47,406 nt of DNA, from assembly GCA_017609105.1 (NCBI GenBank), contig JAFCEQ010000001.1, positions 1 through 47,406 on the forward strand, written 5' to 3'. This document shows positions 1-8,007 of the stretch, one piece after another. The DNA is from Candidatus Parvarchaeota archaeon. Lineage in GTDB: Archaea; Nanobdellota; Nanobdellia; JAFCGN01. The notes beneath the pieces were generated by a model. It did no database searches, was not told the DNA's origin, and saw only the letters and a program-made list of their open reading frames with translations. Position 1 is the stretch's first letter. Each line of letters opens with the position of its first letter. A program made the translations under genes and the position numbers.

Positions 1-71
1 TTCTTCTTTCTTTATTGTTTTTAATACATTATGTTTAAAAATGGGAGATGTAGTTTATGCTAATAATAATT

Positions 72-93
72 AGAAGAGAATTCTTCTTTTTAT
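72..93 (+). terminator. Hairpin followed by a T run
   Basis: AGAAGA and TCTTCT form a 6-bp stem around a 4-base loop, followed directly by a short T run. It could end the transcript of a gene lying before the window, or sit in the leader of the zinc-ribbon gene that follows. AT-rich DNA yields such hairpins by chance, so support is modest. Confidence 0.3.
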
Positions 94-121
94 TAAAAAA
101 TTTAAAAAGGTGAATAAATAA

Positions 122-280
122 ATGAGTGAATTTAATAGAGGAGGATTTAATAGAGCTCCTCGAAAAATGTATAAAGCTATTTGCAGTGAATGCGGAAAAG
201 AATGCGAAGTTCCTTTCAAGCCTGTTGAAGGAAGACCTGTTTATTGCAGAGAATGTTATGCGAAAAGAAGAAGATTTTAG
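122..280 (+). CDS. Zinc-ribbon microprotein (CxxC...CxxC), 52 aa
   Basis: This 52-residue gene is too short for the ORF track. It reads MSEFNRGG at the start and RRRF at the end. Two cysteine pairs, CSEC near residue 21 and CREC near residue 42, are about 17 residues apart, the layout of the CxxC-x17-CxxC zinc-ribbon family. Both tails are basic, so nucleic acid binding is plausible but inferred. The start is supported by AGGTGA eight bases upstream of the ATG. A hairpin with a T run follows the stop, so it is probably transcribed alone. Its partner is unknown. A different zinc-ribbon microprotein lies near the far end of the window. Confidence 0.8.
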   Translation: MSEFNRGGFNRAPRKMYKAICSECGKECEVPFKPVEGRPVYCRECYAKRRRF

Positions 281-320
281 TTTTTTTTCCTAAACCAAAC
301 TTTTGGTTAAATTTTTTTTA
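281..320 (+). terminator. Putative terminator after the zinc-ribbon gene
   Basis: A T run directly after the stop codon is followed by AACCAA / TTGGTT (6-bp stem, 4-base loop) and then a run of eight T. Archaeal termination mainly uses T tracts, so the T runs are the stronger part of the evidence. Confidence 0.4.
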
Positions 321-379
321 TTATTTTTTTTAATTTTATTTTAAGTAATTCTTTTAAGGAAAAAACAAATTAGATTCAT

Positions 380-1126
380 ATGATGTTATTAAGCATGAAA
401 GTTGGAACAAACGATGTTAATACTTTTCTTAAAAGCGTTAGCTTGCTTGAAAAAGAAGGAATAAAAATAAACGGTTTTGAATTACAAGTATTAAAAAATG
501 ATTCTGTTGAGAGTGTTATGAAAGCTGTTGAAATAATAAGAGATAATTTTAAAGCAAGAATCCAAGGATTACACCCGCCGTTCCCTGCTTTTGCTGATAA
601 AAATTTTTTGAAATGGAAAAAAGTTTCTGAAGAATTAGGATTAAATTATATTGTTCTTCATGCTTCAATTAAAAAAAAGGATTTTTCCTTACTTCGCGAG
701 AGTGTTCAAGAATGCATTGGGGATTCAAGAAAAGTGTTTGTGGAGAACTTAACTTTTAATAAAAATCATTTAAGCGCGAATCTTCTTGAAACAACGCTTT
801 TATCTGAAAAAGTGTTGTTTGACATTCATCACACGATTTTTGATTATAAATACAGCGGGAGATTAAAAGTAAGTCCAATAGAACAAGTGAAGCTTGCTTT
901 AAATTCAATAGTTGCAGTGCATTGCGCTGATAGTGTTATGAAGGATGCTGTTATTCCAAAAAAAGGAGGAACAAGATTATTTAAGAACATAATGAAGATT
1001 TTATTTAATAAAAAAAATATTATTTATATAGCTGAACCGAAAAACGGGCATTTAAATAATTATGAAGGCCATGTTGAGACTTGCAGACAAGTATGGAAGT
1101 TATGGGAGAATATTAAAGACAATTAA
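380..1126 (+). CDS. TIM-barrel protein, AP endonuclease 2 / sugar isomerase superfamily
   Basis: A 248-residue protein with the strand-by-strand metal-ligand pattern of the xylose isomerase-like / endonuclease IV TIM barrel. Visible are GLHPP near residue 64, VLHAS near 92, VENLTF near 121, FDIHH near 146, VHCAD near 180 and a late AEP near 217. These would supply the His, Glu and Asp ligands of a divalent metal site. The superfamily includes sugar isomerases, epimerases and endonuclease IV, and the substrate cannot be told from sequence. Two adjacent ATG codons open the frame and either may be the start. It stands alone, with a convergent neighbour 14 bases after its stop. A much larger barrel of the same superfamily lies at 21765-23330. 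Confidence 0.75.
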   Translation: MMLLSMKVGTNDVNTFLKSVSLLEKEGIKINGFELQVLKNDSVESVMKAVEIIRDNFKARIQGLHPPFPAFADKNFLKWKKVSEELGLNYIVLHASIKKKDFSLLRESVQECIGDSRKVFVENLTFNKNHLSANLLETTLLSEKVLFDIHHTIFDYKYSGRLKVSPIEQVKLALNSIVAVHCADSVMKDAVIPKKGGTRLFKNIMKILFNKKNIIYIAEPKNGHLNNYEGHVETCRQVWKLWENIKDN

Positions 1127-1140
1127 AATTTTTTTGTTGA

Positions 1141-2196
1141 TTAATTCTTCTTTTTTAAATTGCTTAACAAAACACTTGCTCCAATAGATATTAAAACAAT
1201 TTTTATTAATTTTCCTACATAAGGAATCCATGAAATTAAAGAAAAAATAAAGCTTCCAATTAATAATTGTTGTATTAAATTCTTATTTCTTATTTTTAGT
1301 AAATGCTCTGTTTTTTCGCCAATCCAAAAACTTATAAGAGTGCTTACTAAAAAAAGCAATCCTAAATCAATAATTAAGAATAAAGCGCTTAACTTAAATC
1401 CAAAAATTGTTAAAAAAAGAAATATGCTCAAGAAGAATAAGAGTAATAAACATGAGAATCCGATGACAAAGTTTTGAAAAATGTTTTTATCTAAAAATTC
1501 TTTTTTAAATTTCGTGATTATTTTAGGATTCCAGTTTATTAAAAATAAGCCAAAAAAGATAATATTTATTATTGACGCAATAAGACCTATAAATCTTCCC
1601 CAAAAAAATAATTTAATGAATTTTGGTTCTTCAATTTCTTCTTTAATTACTTGCGAATAATTTAATAAACCTTTTATCATGCTTTCATTACCGAATTCCA
1701 TCTCACTGCTTTCCACAGAAGCATTGCCATAAATTTCACCATTAATGTAAACTTTATCAGCGCCAACAACTAAATTATTATTTATTACACCATCAACAAA
1801 AACGTTTGTTGCTCCAAGCCAAACATTCGTGCTATTACCTTCAAAATTAATGCGCCTACCTGAAAGAAGCGTATCACTAAACACTTTATTCTTAACATAA
1901 AGGTTATCTCCAGCGCATAATAAGTCATCGCCTACCACTCCTTCTATTTTTATTTCTTTTCCAAGACAATATAAGTCTCCTGAAATATTTGCGTTAATAT
2001 TCACGAAACCGCCAATAATAATAACATCTCCTTCAATATTAGAATCAACATTAACGCTTACTCCAACCACGTATAAATCATCGTTAATGTTTTCAGTGAT
2101 TACTGCATTTTGTTTTGAAACAAATTTCATAGCACTTGTGTTAGATATTATTAAAAAAATAATTGTTAAAATTAAGAAGATTTTTTTTGTTTTCAT
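1141..2196 (-). CDS. Secreted or membrane bactofilin-like (polymer-forming) protein
   Basis: A 351-residue protein. Residues 1-22 form a signal peptide or first membrane helix. Residues 35-180 are built of short turns such as NVDSNIEGDV, NINANISGDL and YVKNKVFSDT, with alternating hydrophobic residues and repeated GD or NG turns, the appearance of a right-handed beta-helix of the bactofilin / polymer-forming cytoskeletal type. Residues 195-350 hold about four hydrophobic helices. The N-terminal signal puts the beta-helix outside the cell, unlike cytoplasmic bactofilins. Family membership is inferred from the repeat pattern. It is convergent with the TIM-barrel gene and divergent from the HAD gene. 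Confidence 0.6.
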   Translation of the reverse strand: MKTKKIFLILTIIFLIISNTSAMKFVSKQNAVITENINDDLYVVGVSVNVDSNIEGDVIIIGGFVNINANISGDLYCLGKEIKIEGVVGDDLLCAGDNLYVKNKVFSDTLLSGRRINFEGNSTNVWLGATNVFVDGVINNNLVVGADKVYINGEIYGNASVESSEMEFGNESMIKGLLNYSQVIKEEIEEPKFIKLFFWGRFIGLIASIINIIFFGLFLINWNPKIITKFKKEFLDKNIFQNFVIGFSCLLLLFFLSIFLFLTIFGFKLSALFLIIDLGLLFLVSTLISFWIGEKTEHLLKIRNKNLIQQLLIGSFIFSLISWIPYVGKLIKIVLISIGASVLLSNLKKKN

Positions 2197-2244
2197 TATT
2201 AATGTTAAAGCATCTTAATACTTTTAAATATTGCTTGATAACCA

Positions 2245-2964
2245 ATGATTATGATAAAAGCTGTTTTAATTGATATTGATAATACAATAATTGATTTTGT
2301 AACAACTAAAAGGAATGCAATAAGAAAAGCTATTGATGAAATGATTTTGAGGGGATTAAAAACAACAAAAGAAACTTCTGAAAAATTAATTATGCAAGTG
2401 TATTCAGAAAGCAGGCATGGAATGGAGGATAAAAAAGTTTTTCAAAAATTCTTAAAAAAAATTGGTTATGAAGAAAAAAACCAGGAATATTTCAGAATCC
2501 TGTATGCTGGAGTGAATGGTTACAGACAAGAAAGAGGTAAGGGATGGATTGTTTATGAAGGCGTTCATGAAACACTTAAAAAATTAAAAGAAATGGGTTT
2601 AAAGCTCGGGATTGTTACTGATGCTCTTAATGAGAAAGCATATTTGAGATTAACTAATACTCAACTTGACTATTTTTTTGATAAAATAATAACAAGAAGT
2701 ATTAGCAAAGAACGCAAGCCAAGCGTGAGACCTTTTCTTATTGCTTTAAATAAATTAGGTGTTAAACCTGAAAACACTATTTTTGTAGGAGATAATCCAA
2801 AAAGAGATATTTTAGGAGCTAAGTCCGTTGGTTTAATTACTGTTTACGCTTCTTATGGAAACACTAATGAAGGAACAATTAAATTTGATTACGAGAATGT
2901 GGAATCAGATTATGTTATTAATGATATTCAAGAATTAATAAACATAGTTAAGAAACATAAATGA
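2245..2964 (+). CDS. HAD-superfamily phosphatase (HAD-IA type)
   Basis: A 239-residue haloacid dehalogenase-type hydrolase, probably cytoplasmic. Motif I is DIDNT near residue 9, with the nucleophile and general acid aspartates. Motif II lies in IVTDA near 128, motif III is the lysine in RKPS near 153, and motif IV is VGDNPKRD near 180. The helical cap sits between motifs I and II. Archaeal relatives include phosphoglycolate and glyceraldehyde-3-phosphate phosphatases; the substrate is not determined here. Two close ATG codons (M1 and M3) could each be the start. Confidence 0.85.
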   Translation: MIMIKAVLIDIDNTIIDFVTTKRNAIRKAIDEMILRGLKTTKETSEKLIMQVYSESRHGMEDKKVFQKFLKKIGYEEKNQEYFRILYAGVNGYRQERGKGWIVYEGVHETLKKLKEMGLKLGIVTDALNEKAYLRLTNTQLDYFFDKIITRSISKERKPSVRPFLIALNKLGVKPENTIFVGDNPKRDILGAKSVGLITVYASYGNTNEGTIKFDYENVESDYVINDIQELINIVKKHK

Positions 2965-2999
2965 AAAGAATTTTAAAAAGCAATTAATGATTTTTTATT

Positions 3000-3389
3000 A
3001 TGAAAAAAAATTTTGGCATACCAGAACCTGCCAAAACAGAGTTTAAACCAAATTATACTTTGTTTGTTAGGGGTTCAATGTTTTATTTAACAGCAAGAAC
3101 CTTATTAAATAATAAGAAAAAAGAAATTACTCTTGAATATTACCCTATATCATGGAATGGTAAGAGAATGTATCATGCTTACGAAAATAAGAATCATGAA
3201 GAAACTTATGAAATAAAGGGTTTAGAAAATATTGATAAAATATTCTTTTTTCTAAGAAATCAAGAAGATGATAAAAACAAGTGCCAGTTTGATATAACAA
3301 ATCTTTTAGAAATAAAAGTAATTGGAAAAAATGCTTTAAAATTAGAATTAAGCGATCTTTTTACAAAAAATATTGTTAAAGAATCTTAA
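3000..3389 (+). CDS. Hypothetical protein, 129 aa
   Basis: I do not recognise this protein. It is 129 residues long, mixed in charge and without cysteine motifs, membrane segments or a signal peptide. The central part (residues 20-115) looks like alternating beta strands, for example YTLFVRGSMFYL and KIFFFLRN, with a short asparagine- and lysine-rich stretch. It follows the HAD gene by 35 bases on the same strand, so the two may be cotranscribed, but nothing links their functions. Confidence 0.6.
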   Translation: MKKNFGIPEPAKTEFKPNYTLFVRGSMFYLTARTLLNNKKKEITLEYYPISWNGKRMYHAYENKNHEETYEIKGLENIDKIFFFLRNQEDDKNKCQFDITNLLEIKVIGKNALKLELSDLFTKNIVKES

Positions 3390-3458
3390 AGAATTGGATA
3401 TTAATTAAAAAAAACTTTAGAATTTTTTTTATTAATAATTTCTTAAATTCATTAATTA

Positions 3459-3480
3459 TTTAATTTAAAAAATATTTAAA
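3459..3480 (+). promoter_or_regulatory. TATA-like promoter of the HerA-type ATPase gene
   Basis: TTAATTTAAAAAATATTTAAA lies just before the ATG at 3492. With the usual archaeal spacing of about 25 bases, transcription would begin almost at the start codon, giving a leaderless mRNA. No GGTG precedes this ATG, which fits. Confidence 0.45.
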
Positions 3481-3491
3481 CGTTATTGAAA

Positions 3492-4841
3492 ATGGTTCAC
3501 GAAATCATACTTGGTAGAAGCGCGAAGAACATAAAAAAATATGGAACTGATGGCACGATTTTTATAGGAAAACAATACATTACTATGGGAAAAGAAACAA
3601 GTCTTGCGAACAGAGTTCTTCTTGATGTTGTGAATCCTCATGTTCTTCTTATTTGCGGTAAAAGAGGTATGGGGAAATCATATACTATGGGAGTAGTAGC
3701 TGAAGGCATAGCATCGCTCCCTGAAGGAGTTAGGAATAAAATAAGTTGTTTATTTTTTGACACAATGGGTGTTTATTGGACTATGAAATACCCTAACATG
3801 AAGGATGATGATTTACTTAGTGAATGGGAAATAGAAAGCAGGGGTTTTGAATCTGAAGTGCGGCTTTTTGTTCCAATGAGTAAAGTGGATTCATTGAAAG
3901 CGCAAGGAATTCCTGTTGATAAGGGTTTTTCAATAGGTTGTAATGATTTAACAGGAATTGAATGGTGTTCACTATTAGGTGTTGATGTGAACAGTAGTGT
4001 TGGGATTTTAATTAATAGAACAATAATTAAGTTATTAAGTCTTGGAAAACCTTTTGACATCCCAGATATTATAAAGGAAATAGAAAAAGATGTTAAATCA
4101 CCGAGGGAAGTAAGAGATGCTGCAATAAATTCTTTTGAATCAGCTTCTTCTTGGGGGCTTTTTAGCAAGAAAGGAATAAGTACAAAAGAATTGCTTAGTC
4201 CAGGAAAAATTAATGTAATTGATATTAGCATGTACGCTCATATTGGAGGAGGTTTTAGTATTAGAGCACTTATTGTAGGATTAATTTCAAAAAAAATACT
4301 TGAGGAAAGAATTATTGCAAGAAAATTAGAAGAAATGAAAGACATTGAAAGAGGATGGAGGTATTTCCAAACTGATTACATAGTTGAAGAAAAAGAAAAC
4401 GTTCCTCTTGTTTGGATTTTTTTAGATGAAGCTCATGAATTCCTGCCAAGAGTGGGAAGCACTTTAGCAAGCAATTCATTAATACAAATAATTCGTGAAG
4501 GAAGACAGCCAGGTATTAGTTTTGTGCTTGCAACTCAACAACCAGGCAAAATTCACACAGACGTTATTACTCAAAGCGACTTGGTTTTAAGTCATAGGAT
4601 TACAGCAAAAGTAGATATTCAAGCTTTAAATAATATTATGCAAACATATTTAGCAGGTGATATTCAAACTCTTTTAAACATGCTTCCTCCTTTAAAAGGA
4701 AGTGCAATAGTGCTTGATGATAAAGTAGAAAAAATGTACCCAATACAAATCAGGCCAAGAATAACCTGGCACGGAGGTTCAGAACCCTCACTTATCAAGC
4801 CTACTAAGAAATTTTCTTTTGAAACAGAAGACTTATTATAA
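3492..4841 (+). CDS. HerA/FtsK-type P-loop ATPase (DUF87-like, COG0433)
   Basis: A protein of about 449 residues. The Walker A motif is CGKRGMGKSYT near residue 57 and Walker B is VWIFLDEAHEFLP near 310. A sensor-like LATQQPGKI near 352 and an arginine-rich end follow. This is the HerA/FtsK ring-ATPase pattern found in many archaeal ATP-binding proteins of COG0433. The long N-terminal barrel of true HerA is short or absent, and no NurA nuclease gene is adjacent, so a DNA-end-resection role is not supported. It could be another DNA or protein pump. The track starts at a TTG two codons earlier; the ATG at 3492 fits the leaderless promoter better. Confidence 0.8.
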   Translation: MVHEIILGRSAKNIKKYGTDGTIFIGKQYITMGKETSLANRVLLDVVNPHVLLICGKRGMGKSYTMGVVAEGIASLPEGVRNKISCLFFDTMGVYWTMKYPNMKDDDLLSEWEIESRGFESEVRLFVPMSKVDSLKAQGIPVDKGFSIGCNDLTGIEWCSLLGVDVNSSVGILINRTIIKLLSLGKPFDIPDIIKEIEKDVKSPREVRDAAINSFESASSWGLFSKKGISTKELLSPGKINVIDISMYAHIGGGFSIRALIVGLISKKILEERIIARKLEEMKDIERGWRYFQTDYIVEEKENVPLVWIFLDEAHEFLPRVGSTLASNSLIQIIREGRQPGISFVLATQQPGKIHTDVITQSDLVLSHRITAKVDIQALNNIMQTYLAGDIQTLLNMLPPLKGSAIVLDDKVEKMYPIQIRPRITWHGGSEPSLIKPTKKFSFETEDLL

Positions 4842-4866
4842 AAGATTCATTTAATCTTACTTTTTT

Positions 4867-5640
4867 TTAATCATATTCTCTTATGAATCTTAAAATGCTT
4901 TCTCTTATTTTTTTCCTGTCGGCTTCAAATAAAGTGCTATGCCCTGAATGTTTTAATATTAATTTTTTAATTCTTTTGGATTTAGAGTTCTCCTCAATTA
5001 TTTTAGGCGTGCTTATCCCGCCTAATTTGTCTTTTTTTGAATAAATCAAGAAAAGCGGTTGTTTAATGTATTTTAATCTTTTTTTCACATACTCCATGTA
5101 TTTTAGTACATCATGCAGGGTTTTAATAGAAATTTTTGAATACCTTTTGTGCTTGGAATAAAATTTGTGAATAGAAACAAGTTCATTAAAAGCGTGTAAT
5201 GGAACAAATTCTTTTAAATGTCCTTTGCTTAAAAGCAAAATTATTTTTTCTTCCCACTCCCCTACTTGAAGCGGGGATTTCATGATAATCCCTGCTGTTA
5301 TCCAAGTGTTTTTGCTAAGCAAATCTAATGCAATCATTCCGCCAAGGGAATGCCCAATAACAAAGATTTTTTTAAATCCCATTTTTTTAAGTGTTTTAAC
5401 TCCTTTTAAAGCTGATTTATAAAGGTCTTTCCTAATATTTTTTTTTCTTAAATCTTCAGGAGAAGTGCCGTGCCCTTCAAGCAAAACAGAATTAATAGTG
5501 ATACTATGATTGTTTAAGTATTCTGCAAAAGGTCTTAAAGTATAAGGCCCGCTTCCTAATCCATGAATCATTAAGCAAGCAGTAGTGCCTCCTGGAAGAA
5601 AATAAGGTTTATAAATATCATCAAGCAATTCTTTTACCAT
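4867..5640 (-). CDS. Alpha/beta hydrolase (carboxylesterase / monoglyceride lipase-like)
   Basis: A 257-residue serine hydrolase. The nucleophile elbow is GHSLGG near residue 97, the probable catalytic aspartate is in KKDKL near 204 and the histidine in HSGHST near 236. An oxyanion-hole segment, IHGLGSGP, lies near 26. The lid of about 50 residues between strands 6 and 7 resembles Est30-type carboxylesterases and monoacylglycerol lipases. The natural ester is unknown. No signal peptide is visible, so it is probably cytoplasmic. It is convergent with the ATPase gene and divergent from prefoldin alpha. Confidence 0.85.
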   Translation of the reverse strand: MVKELLDDIYKPYFLPGGTTACLMIHGLGSGPYTLRPFAEYLNNHSITINSVLLEGHGTSPEDLRKKNIRKDLYKSALKGVKTLKKMGFKKIFVIGHSLGGMIALDLLSKNTWITAGIIMKSPLQVGEWEEKIILLLSKGHLKEFVPLHAFNELVSIHKFYSKHKRYSKISIKTLHDVLKYMEYVKKRLKYIKQPLFLIYSKKDKLGGISTPKIIEENSKSKRIKKLILKHSGHSTLFEADRKKIRESILRFIREYD

Positions 5641-5735
5641 AAGAAATAATAAGTTCTTACTTAATTAAATAATTATTTAAGAATTCTTTTAAAAATTAAA
5701 AAAAAACTCAAATCCTTAGAAAGCATAAGAAAAAG

Positions 5736-5743
5736 ATTTAAAT
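5736..5743 (+). promoter_or_regulatory. TATA box of the prefoldin alpha-ftsY unit
   Basis: ATTTAAAT lies about 33-40 bases before the ATG at 5776. The expected transcript start near 5762-5766 leaves a very short leader that just includes AAGGTGA. Confidence 0.4.
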
Positions 5744-5775
5744 ACACTTCAAATATCTTTAACAAGGTGAAGAAA

Positions 5776-6222
5776 ATGGAATTGCCTGAAATTACTCCAG
5801 AATTACAAGAAAAACTCGCTGAGTTTGATTCTCTTAAACAACAATTAAATGCTGTTGAAAAAAACTTAGTTCAATTAGAACAAAAAAGGAATGAGTTAAG
5901 CTTTATTATTGATTCATTAAAATCAATTAAAGGGCAGAGCGGTGAGAAAATCCTTGTTCCAATTGGAAGCGGTGTTTTTGTTCAAGCTGTTTTAGAAAAA
6001 AGTGATAAACTACTTGTAGAAGTTGGTTCAGGAGTAGTATTAAAAAAAAGTCTTGAAGAAGCTCAAGAAATACTTGAAAAACAATCAGAAGAAATTAATA
6101 AAATACAGGTTAAGATGAGAGCTGACACTGATAAAATGATTGTTAAGTTAAGTGAGTTAGAACCTGAAATCATGTCTTTTTACCAAGAATTGCAGAAACC
6201 AAAAAAGAAATCAAAAAAATAA
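5776..6222 (+). CDS. pfdA: Prefoldin subunit alpha
   Basis: About 148 residues with the prefoldin alpha plan: an N-terminal helix (residues 8-50), a beta-hairpin region with VPIGSGVFVQA and VEVGSGVVLKK, then a C-terminal helix (90-140) forming the second half of the coiled coil. Two alpha and four beta subunits make the jellyfish-shaped chaperone that hands unfolded proteins to the thermosome. The beta subunit is encoded at 43157-43486. The track begins at a GTG nine bases upstream, which is better read as part of the AAGGTGA ribosome site; the ATG has the six-base spacing seen across this window. ftsY follows after 46 bases, a common archaeal order. Confidence 0.92.
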   Translation: MELPEITPELQEKLAEFDSLKQQLNAVEKNLVQLEQKRNELSFIIDSLKSIKGQSGEKILVPIGSGVFVQAVLEKSDKLLVEVGSGVVLKKSLEEAQEILEKQSEEINKIQVKMRADTDKMIVKLSELEPEIMSFYQELQKPKKKSKK

Positions 6223-6268
6223 TAAAAAAACAAAAATTTATTTATTCATTTTTTGTTAATGAAACATT

Positions 6269-7258
6269 ATGTTCAAGTTTTTAAAAAAGAAATTAAGCGA
6301 AAGCATAAACATTATTACGAGTGCTGAAAAAAAAACAAGAACTCGTAAAACAAGGATTCCTAAAAAGAAAGCTCAAGAAGAAAAGAGTATTGTTAAAAAA
6401 ATTATTAAGAAAGCAACAACGAAAAGGATTAGTGAAGAAGAAATTAACACTTTTCTGGAGAACCTTGAATTAACTTTTTTAGAGAATAATGTTGCTTATG
6501 AGGTTGTACAAAAAATAAGTTATGATTTAAGAGAAGAATTAATTGGTAGAGAGATTAAGAGAGCGCGTTCAAAAGAAAAAATTAAAGAATTAATCAAGGA
6601 AGTAGTAAGCTCTGTTTTATTAGAAGCAAGTGAGAAAGAATTAATTAATGAAATAAAAAAGTTCAAGCCATTCATAATATTGTTTGTTGGAATTAATGGA
6701 AGCGGGAAAACCACAACACTTGCTAAATTAGCGTATTATTTAAAGAAAAAAGGTTTTTCATGCGTTGCTTCAGCAAGCGATACTTTCAGAGCAGCAAGCA
6801 TAGAACAACTTGAGATTCATTCTAAAAAAGTTGGTTTTAAAGTAATAAAACATAATTATGGCAGTGATGCTGCAGCAGTAGCTTTTGATGCTGTGAAGCA
6901 CGCGCAAGCAAAAGGAATAGACGTGGTTTTAATTGATACAGCAGGAAGACAGCATAGTAATAAGAATCTTATGAATGAATTAGAAAAAATTAAGCGTGTG
7001 ATTAAACCGCATGTAACAATATTTGTTGGTGATTCCCTTGCAGGAAATGACGTGGTGATTCAAGCACAAGAATTCAATAATTTGATTGGCTTTGATTACA
7101 CGATTTTAACAAAAGCTGATGTTGATGAGAAAGGAGGGGCAATATTAAGCGCTTCTTATGTCACAAAAAAACCAATTCTCTTCTTAGGAACAGGACAAGA
7201 ATACCGTGATTTATCAAGTTTTAAAAAAGAAATGATAATCAAAAAATTATTAGAATAA
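6269..7258 (+). CDS. ftsY: Signal recognition particle receptor FtsY
   Basis: A 329-residue SRP receptor GTPase that docks SRP-ribosome complexes at the membrane. Residues 1-60 form a lysine-rich N-terminal segment likely to contact the membrane, followed by the helical N domain (60-130). The G domain shows G1 GINGSGKTTT near 143, DTFRAAS near 173, G3 DTAGRQ near 225, G4 TKAD near 282 and G5 GTGQ near 313. The long acidic A domain of bacterial FtsY is absent, as usual in archaea. It lies just downstream of prefoldin alpha and is probably cotranscribed with it. Confidence 0.95.
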   Translation: MFKFLKKKLSESINIITSAEKKTRTRKTRIPKKKAQEEKSIVKKIIKKATTKRISEEEINTFLENLELTFLENNVAYEVVQKISYDLREELIGREIKRARSKEKIKELIKEVVSSVLLEASEKELINEIKKFKPFIILFVGINGSGKTTTLAKLAYYLKKKGFSCVASASDTFRAASIEQLEIHSKKVGFKVIKHNYGSDAAAVAFDAVKHAQAKGIDVVLIDTAGRQHSNKNLMNELEKIKRVIKPHVTIFVGDSLAGNDVVIQAQEFNNLIGFDYTILTKADVDEKGGAILSASYVTKKPILFLGTGQEYRDLSSFKKEMIIKKLLE

Positions 7259-7364
7259 AAAAAACTTTGTTATAAGCAATAAAGTGTTATTAGGAATTTA
7301 TAGAAAACAATTTTTTTGAAAGAATATAAAAATAAAAAGTTCTTTTAATAAATTAAGATTAAAA

Positions 7365-7814
7365 ATGGGGTTATCTGAAGCACAAAAAAAAGCGTTATTG
7401 CTCTTCGCAGATAAGCTTAAAGAATTCCCTATTCAATGGGTTCTTGTAGGTTCAGCAAACTTAGCGCTTCAAGGAGTTAAAATAAATGTTAATGACATAA
7501 ATATTGCCACGAACAGTGATGACATCTATCATATAAGAAATATTTTCAGCGATTATTGTCTTGGAGAAATAATGAAATCTCAACAAGACCCTAATATTCT
7601 TCTTTGCAAACTCAAGATTTATGGAGTAAATATTCTTATTCTAGGTGATTCATCATCAAGGATATACACAAAGTATTTTGGAACACCATTAATAGAAAAA
7701 AGATATTTTTTTGGTGAGTGGATTCCTTGCTTGGATTTAGAGATTGAATTAAGAAATTACAGATTAGTAGGAATGAAAGACAAAATAGATATTTTAAAAG
7801 AATTTCTTAAATAA
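7365..7814 (+). CDS. Nucleotidyltransferase-fold protein with altered catalytic motif
   Basis: A 149-residue protein with the core of a polymerase-beta-type nucleotidyltransferase. VLVGSANLALQG near residue 26 matches the Gly-Ser motif, and VNDINIATNSDD near 42 lies where relatives carry DIDIQT. The second metal-binding aspartate is therefore Asn (D-I-N in place of D-x-D), which suggests reduced or lost transferase activity. A terminal segment, YRLVGMKDKIDILKEFL, matches the end of the archaeal family. It stands alone after ftsY. Short tandem repeats follow its stop. The substrate is unknown. Confidence 0.7.
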   Translation: MGLSEAQKKALLLFADKLKEFPIQWVLVGSANLALQGVKINVNDINIATNSDDIYHIRNIFSDYCLGEIMKSQQDPNILLCKLKIYGVNILILGDSSSRIYTKYFGTPLIEKRYFFGEWIPCLDLEIELRNYRLVGMKDKIDILKEFLK

Positions 7815-7830
7815 AAACTTAGAATTAAAA

Positions 7831-7885
7831 AGAGTGCCTAAAATTTTTAGAGTGCCTAAAATTTTTTAGAATACTTAAATTTTTT
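7831..7885. repeat. Short tandem repeat, about 18 bp x 2-3
   Basis: AGAGTGCCTAAAATTTTT occurs twice head to tail, followed by a decayed third copy (AGAATACTTAAATTTTTT). It lies between the nucleotidyltransferase and DEAD-box genes and has no coding potential I can see. The T-rich ends could serve as staggered terminators. Confidence 0.7.
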
Positions 7886-8007
7886 TGAACTCTTTACTCT
7901 TAGTCATTCCTTTCTCATAAACCTGCGTAATATTTTGTTTAACTAATTATTAAAAAAAAAATTATTTTCCAGAAACCCTTATAAATCAATCATTTTGCTT
8001 TAATGAA

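Noticed and set aside
3773-4231. Minus-strand ORF, 152 aa
   Set aside because: It lies wholly inside the HerA-type ATPase gene on the other strand and has a composition expected of a shadow frame.
3492-4841. HerA-NurA DNA-end-processing module
   Set aside because: The ATPase is HerA-like, but no NurA, Mre11 or Rad50 gene is nearby and the N-terminal HerA barrel is not evident.
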